A stretch of 5,775 nucleotides of DNA, taken from positions 1 through 5,775 of the forward strand of contig JAQGPE010000282.1 of the NCBI GenBank assembly GCA_028293225.1, read 5' to 3'. Positions 5,651-5,775 of the stretch are shown here, piece by piece (positions within the stretch are counted from its first letter, which is position 1; each line of letters starts with the position of its first letter). The notes under the pieces were generated by a model. The model ran no database searches, was not told where the DNA came from, and saw only the letters and a program-made list of their open reading frames with translations. This stretch comes from Akkermansiaceae bacterium. GTDB taxonomy: Bacteria; Verrucomicrobiota; Verrucomicrobiia; Verrucomicrobiales; Akkermansiaceae. The translations under genes and the position numbers were made by a program.

Positions 5651-5775
5651 GTGCCAGCCGATTATCATACCCACACCCCGCTTTGCCTCCACGCCGAGGG
5701 CGAACCGGAGGAATATGCCGCCGCCGCCAATGCCGCCGGACTGGTGGAGTATGGCATTTCCGATCACGCCCCGGC
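5651..5775 (+). CDS. N-terminal part of a PHP-family phosphoesterase, probably HisJ/HisK-type histidinol-phosphatase
   Basis: Only the first 41 codons are visible; the gene runs off the right edge. The protein begins (M)PADYHTHTPLCLHAEGEPEE and contains the first PHP metal-binding motif, with His6, His8 and probably His14. 'YGISDHAP' at residues 34-41, with His39, matches the second motif. The spacing and the 'HT..C.HA' signature match the class of histidinol-phosphatase that dephosphorylates L-histidinol phosphate in histidine biosynthesis. Other PHP phosphoesterases share these motifs, so the substrate is not certain. The start is GTG 5651: the reading frame meets a TAA at 5618-5620 and has no ATG, GTG or TTG in between, so no upstream alternative exists. 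No Shine-Dalgarno is evident. Nothing links it functionally to the export genes. Confidence 0.8.
   Translation, partial: MPADYHTHTPLCLHAEGEPEEYAAAANAAGLVEYGISDHAP

Noticed and set aside
1..5775. CRISPR array, insertion sequence, tRNA or attachment site
   Set aside because: I looked for direct repeats with regular spacing, terminal inverted repeats, transposase motifs and cloverleaf-like sequences and saw none. The window is almost fully occupied by ordinary coding sequence.

Overview
The window is a high-GC, tightly packed bacterial chromosome segment. It holds the distal part of an extracellular or capsular polysaccharide assembly and export locus, followed by two unrelated-looking housekeeping genes. 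Outer-membrane polysaccharide export (OPX/Wza-type) proteins imply a diderm (Gram-negative) host. The GC-rich codon use, sparse Shine-Dalgarno motifs and general flavour of the proteins would fit Verrucomicrobiota or a related PVC lineage. That placement is only an inference: there is no rRNA or marker gene here.

Layout. (1) Positions 1-204 are the 3' end of a + strand gene, probably a GT4-type glycosyltransferase. (2) Positions 205-313 are an intergenic gap with an AT-rich island and a possible weak promoter. (3) Positions 314-4451 are a three-gene + strand operon. It encodes a 645-aa Wzz/Wzc-type polysaccharide co-polymerase (PCP) whose cytoplasmic domain looks like a degenerate tyrosine-kinase domain. 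Two consecutive, paralogous OPX proteins follow: the first is proline-rich and cysteine-free, the second is a probable lipoprotein. Both gene junctions are ATGA stop/start overlaps or nearly so. (4) Positions 4454-4494 are a bulged hairpin between convergent gene ends. (5) Positions 4502-5569 on the - strand encode a stand-alone phosphate acyltransferase (Pta family). (6) Positions 5570-5650 are a short divergent intergenic region. (7) From 5651 to the window end is the GTG-started beginning of a PHP-family phosphoesterase, most like HisJ/HisK histidinol-phosphatase.

How the genes work together (inference from family knowledge): the glycosyltransferase helps build the repeat unit, the PCP in the inner membrane governs chain length and contacts the export channel, and the OPX proteins form the periplasmic/outer-membrane conduit. 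The two features most worth attention are the kinase-like but apparently catalytically dead PCP domain and the tandem, differently anchored OPX pair. I see no CRISPR array, mobile element, tRNA, rRNA or clearly novel defence-like system.
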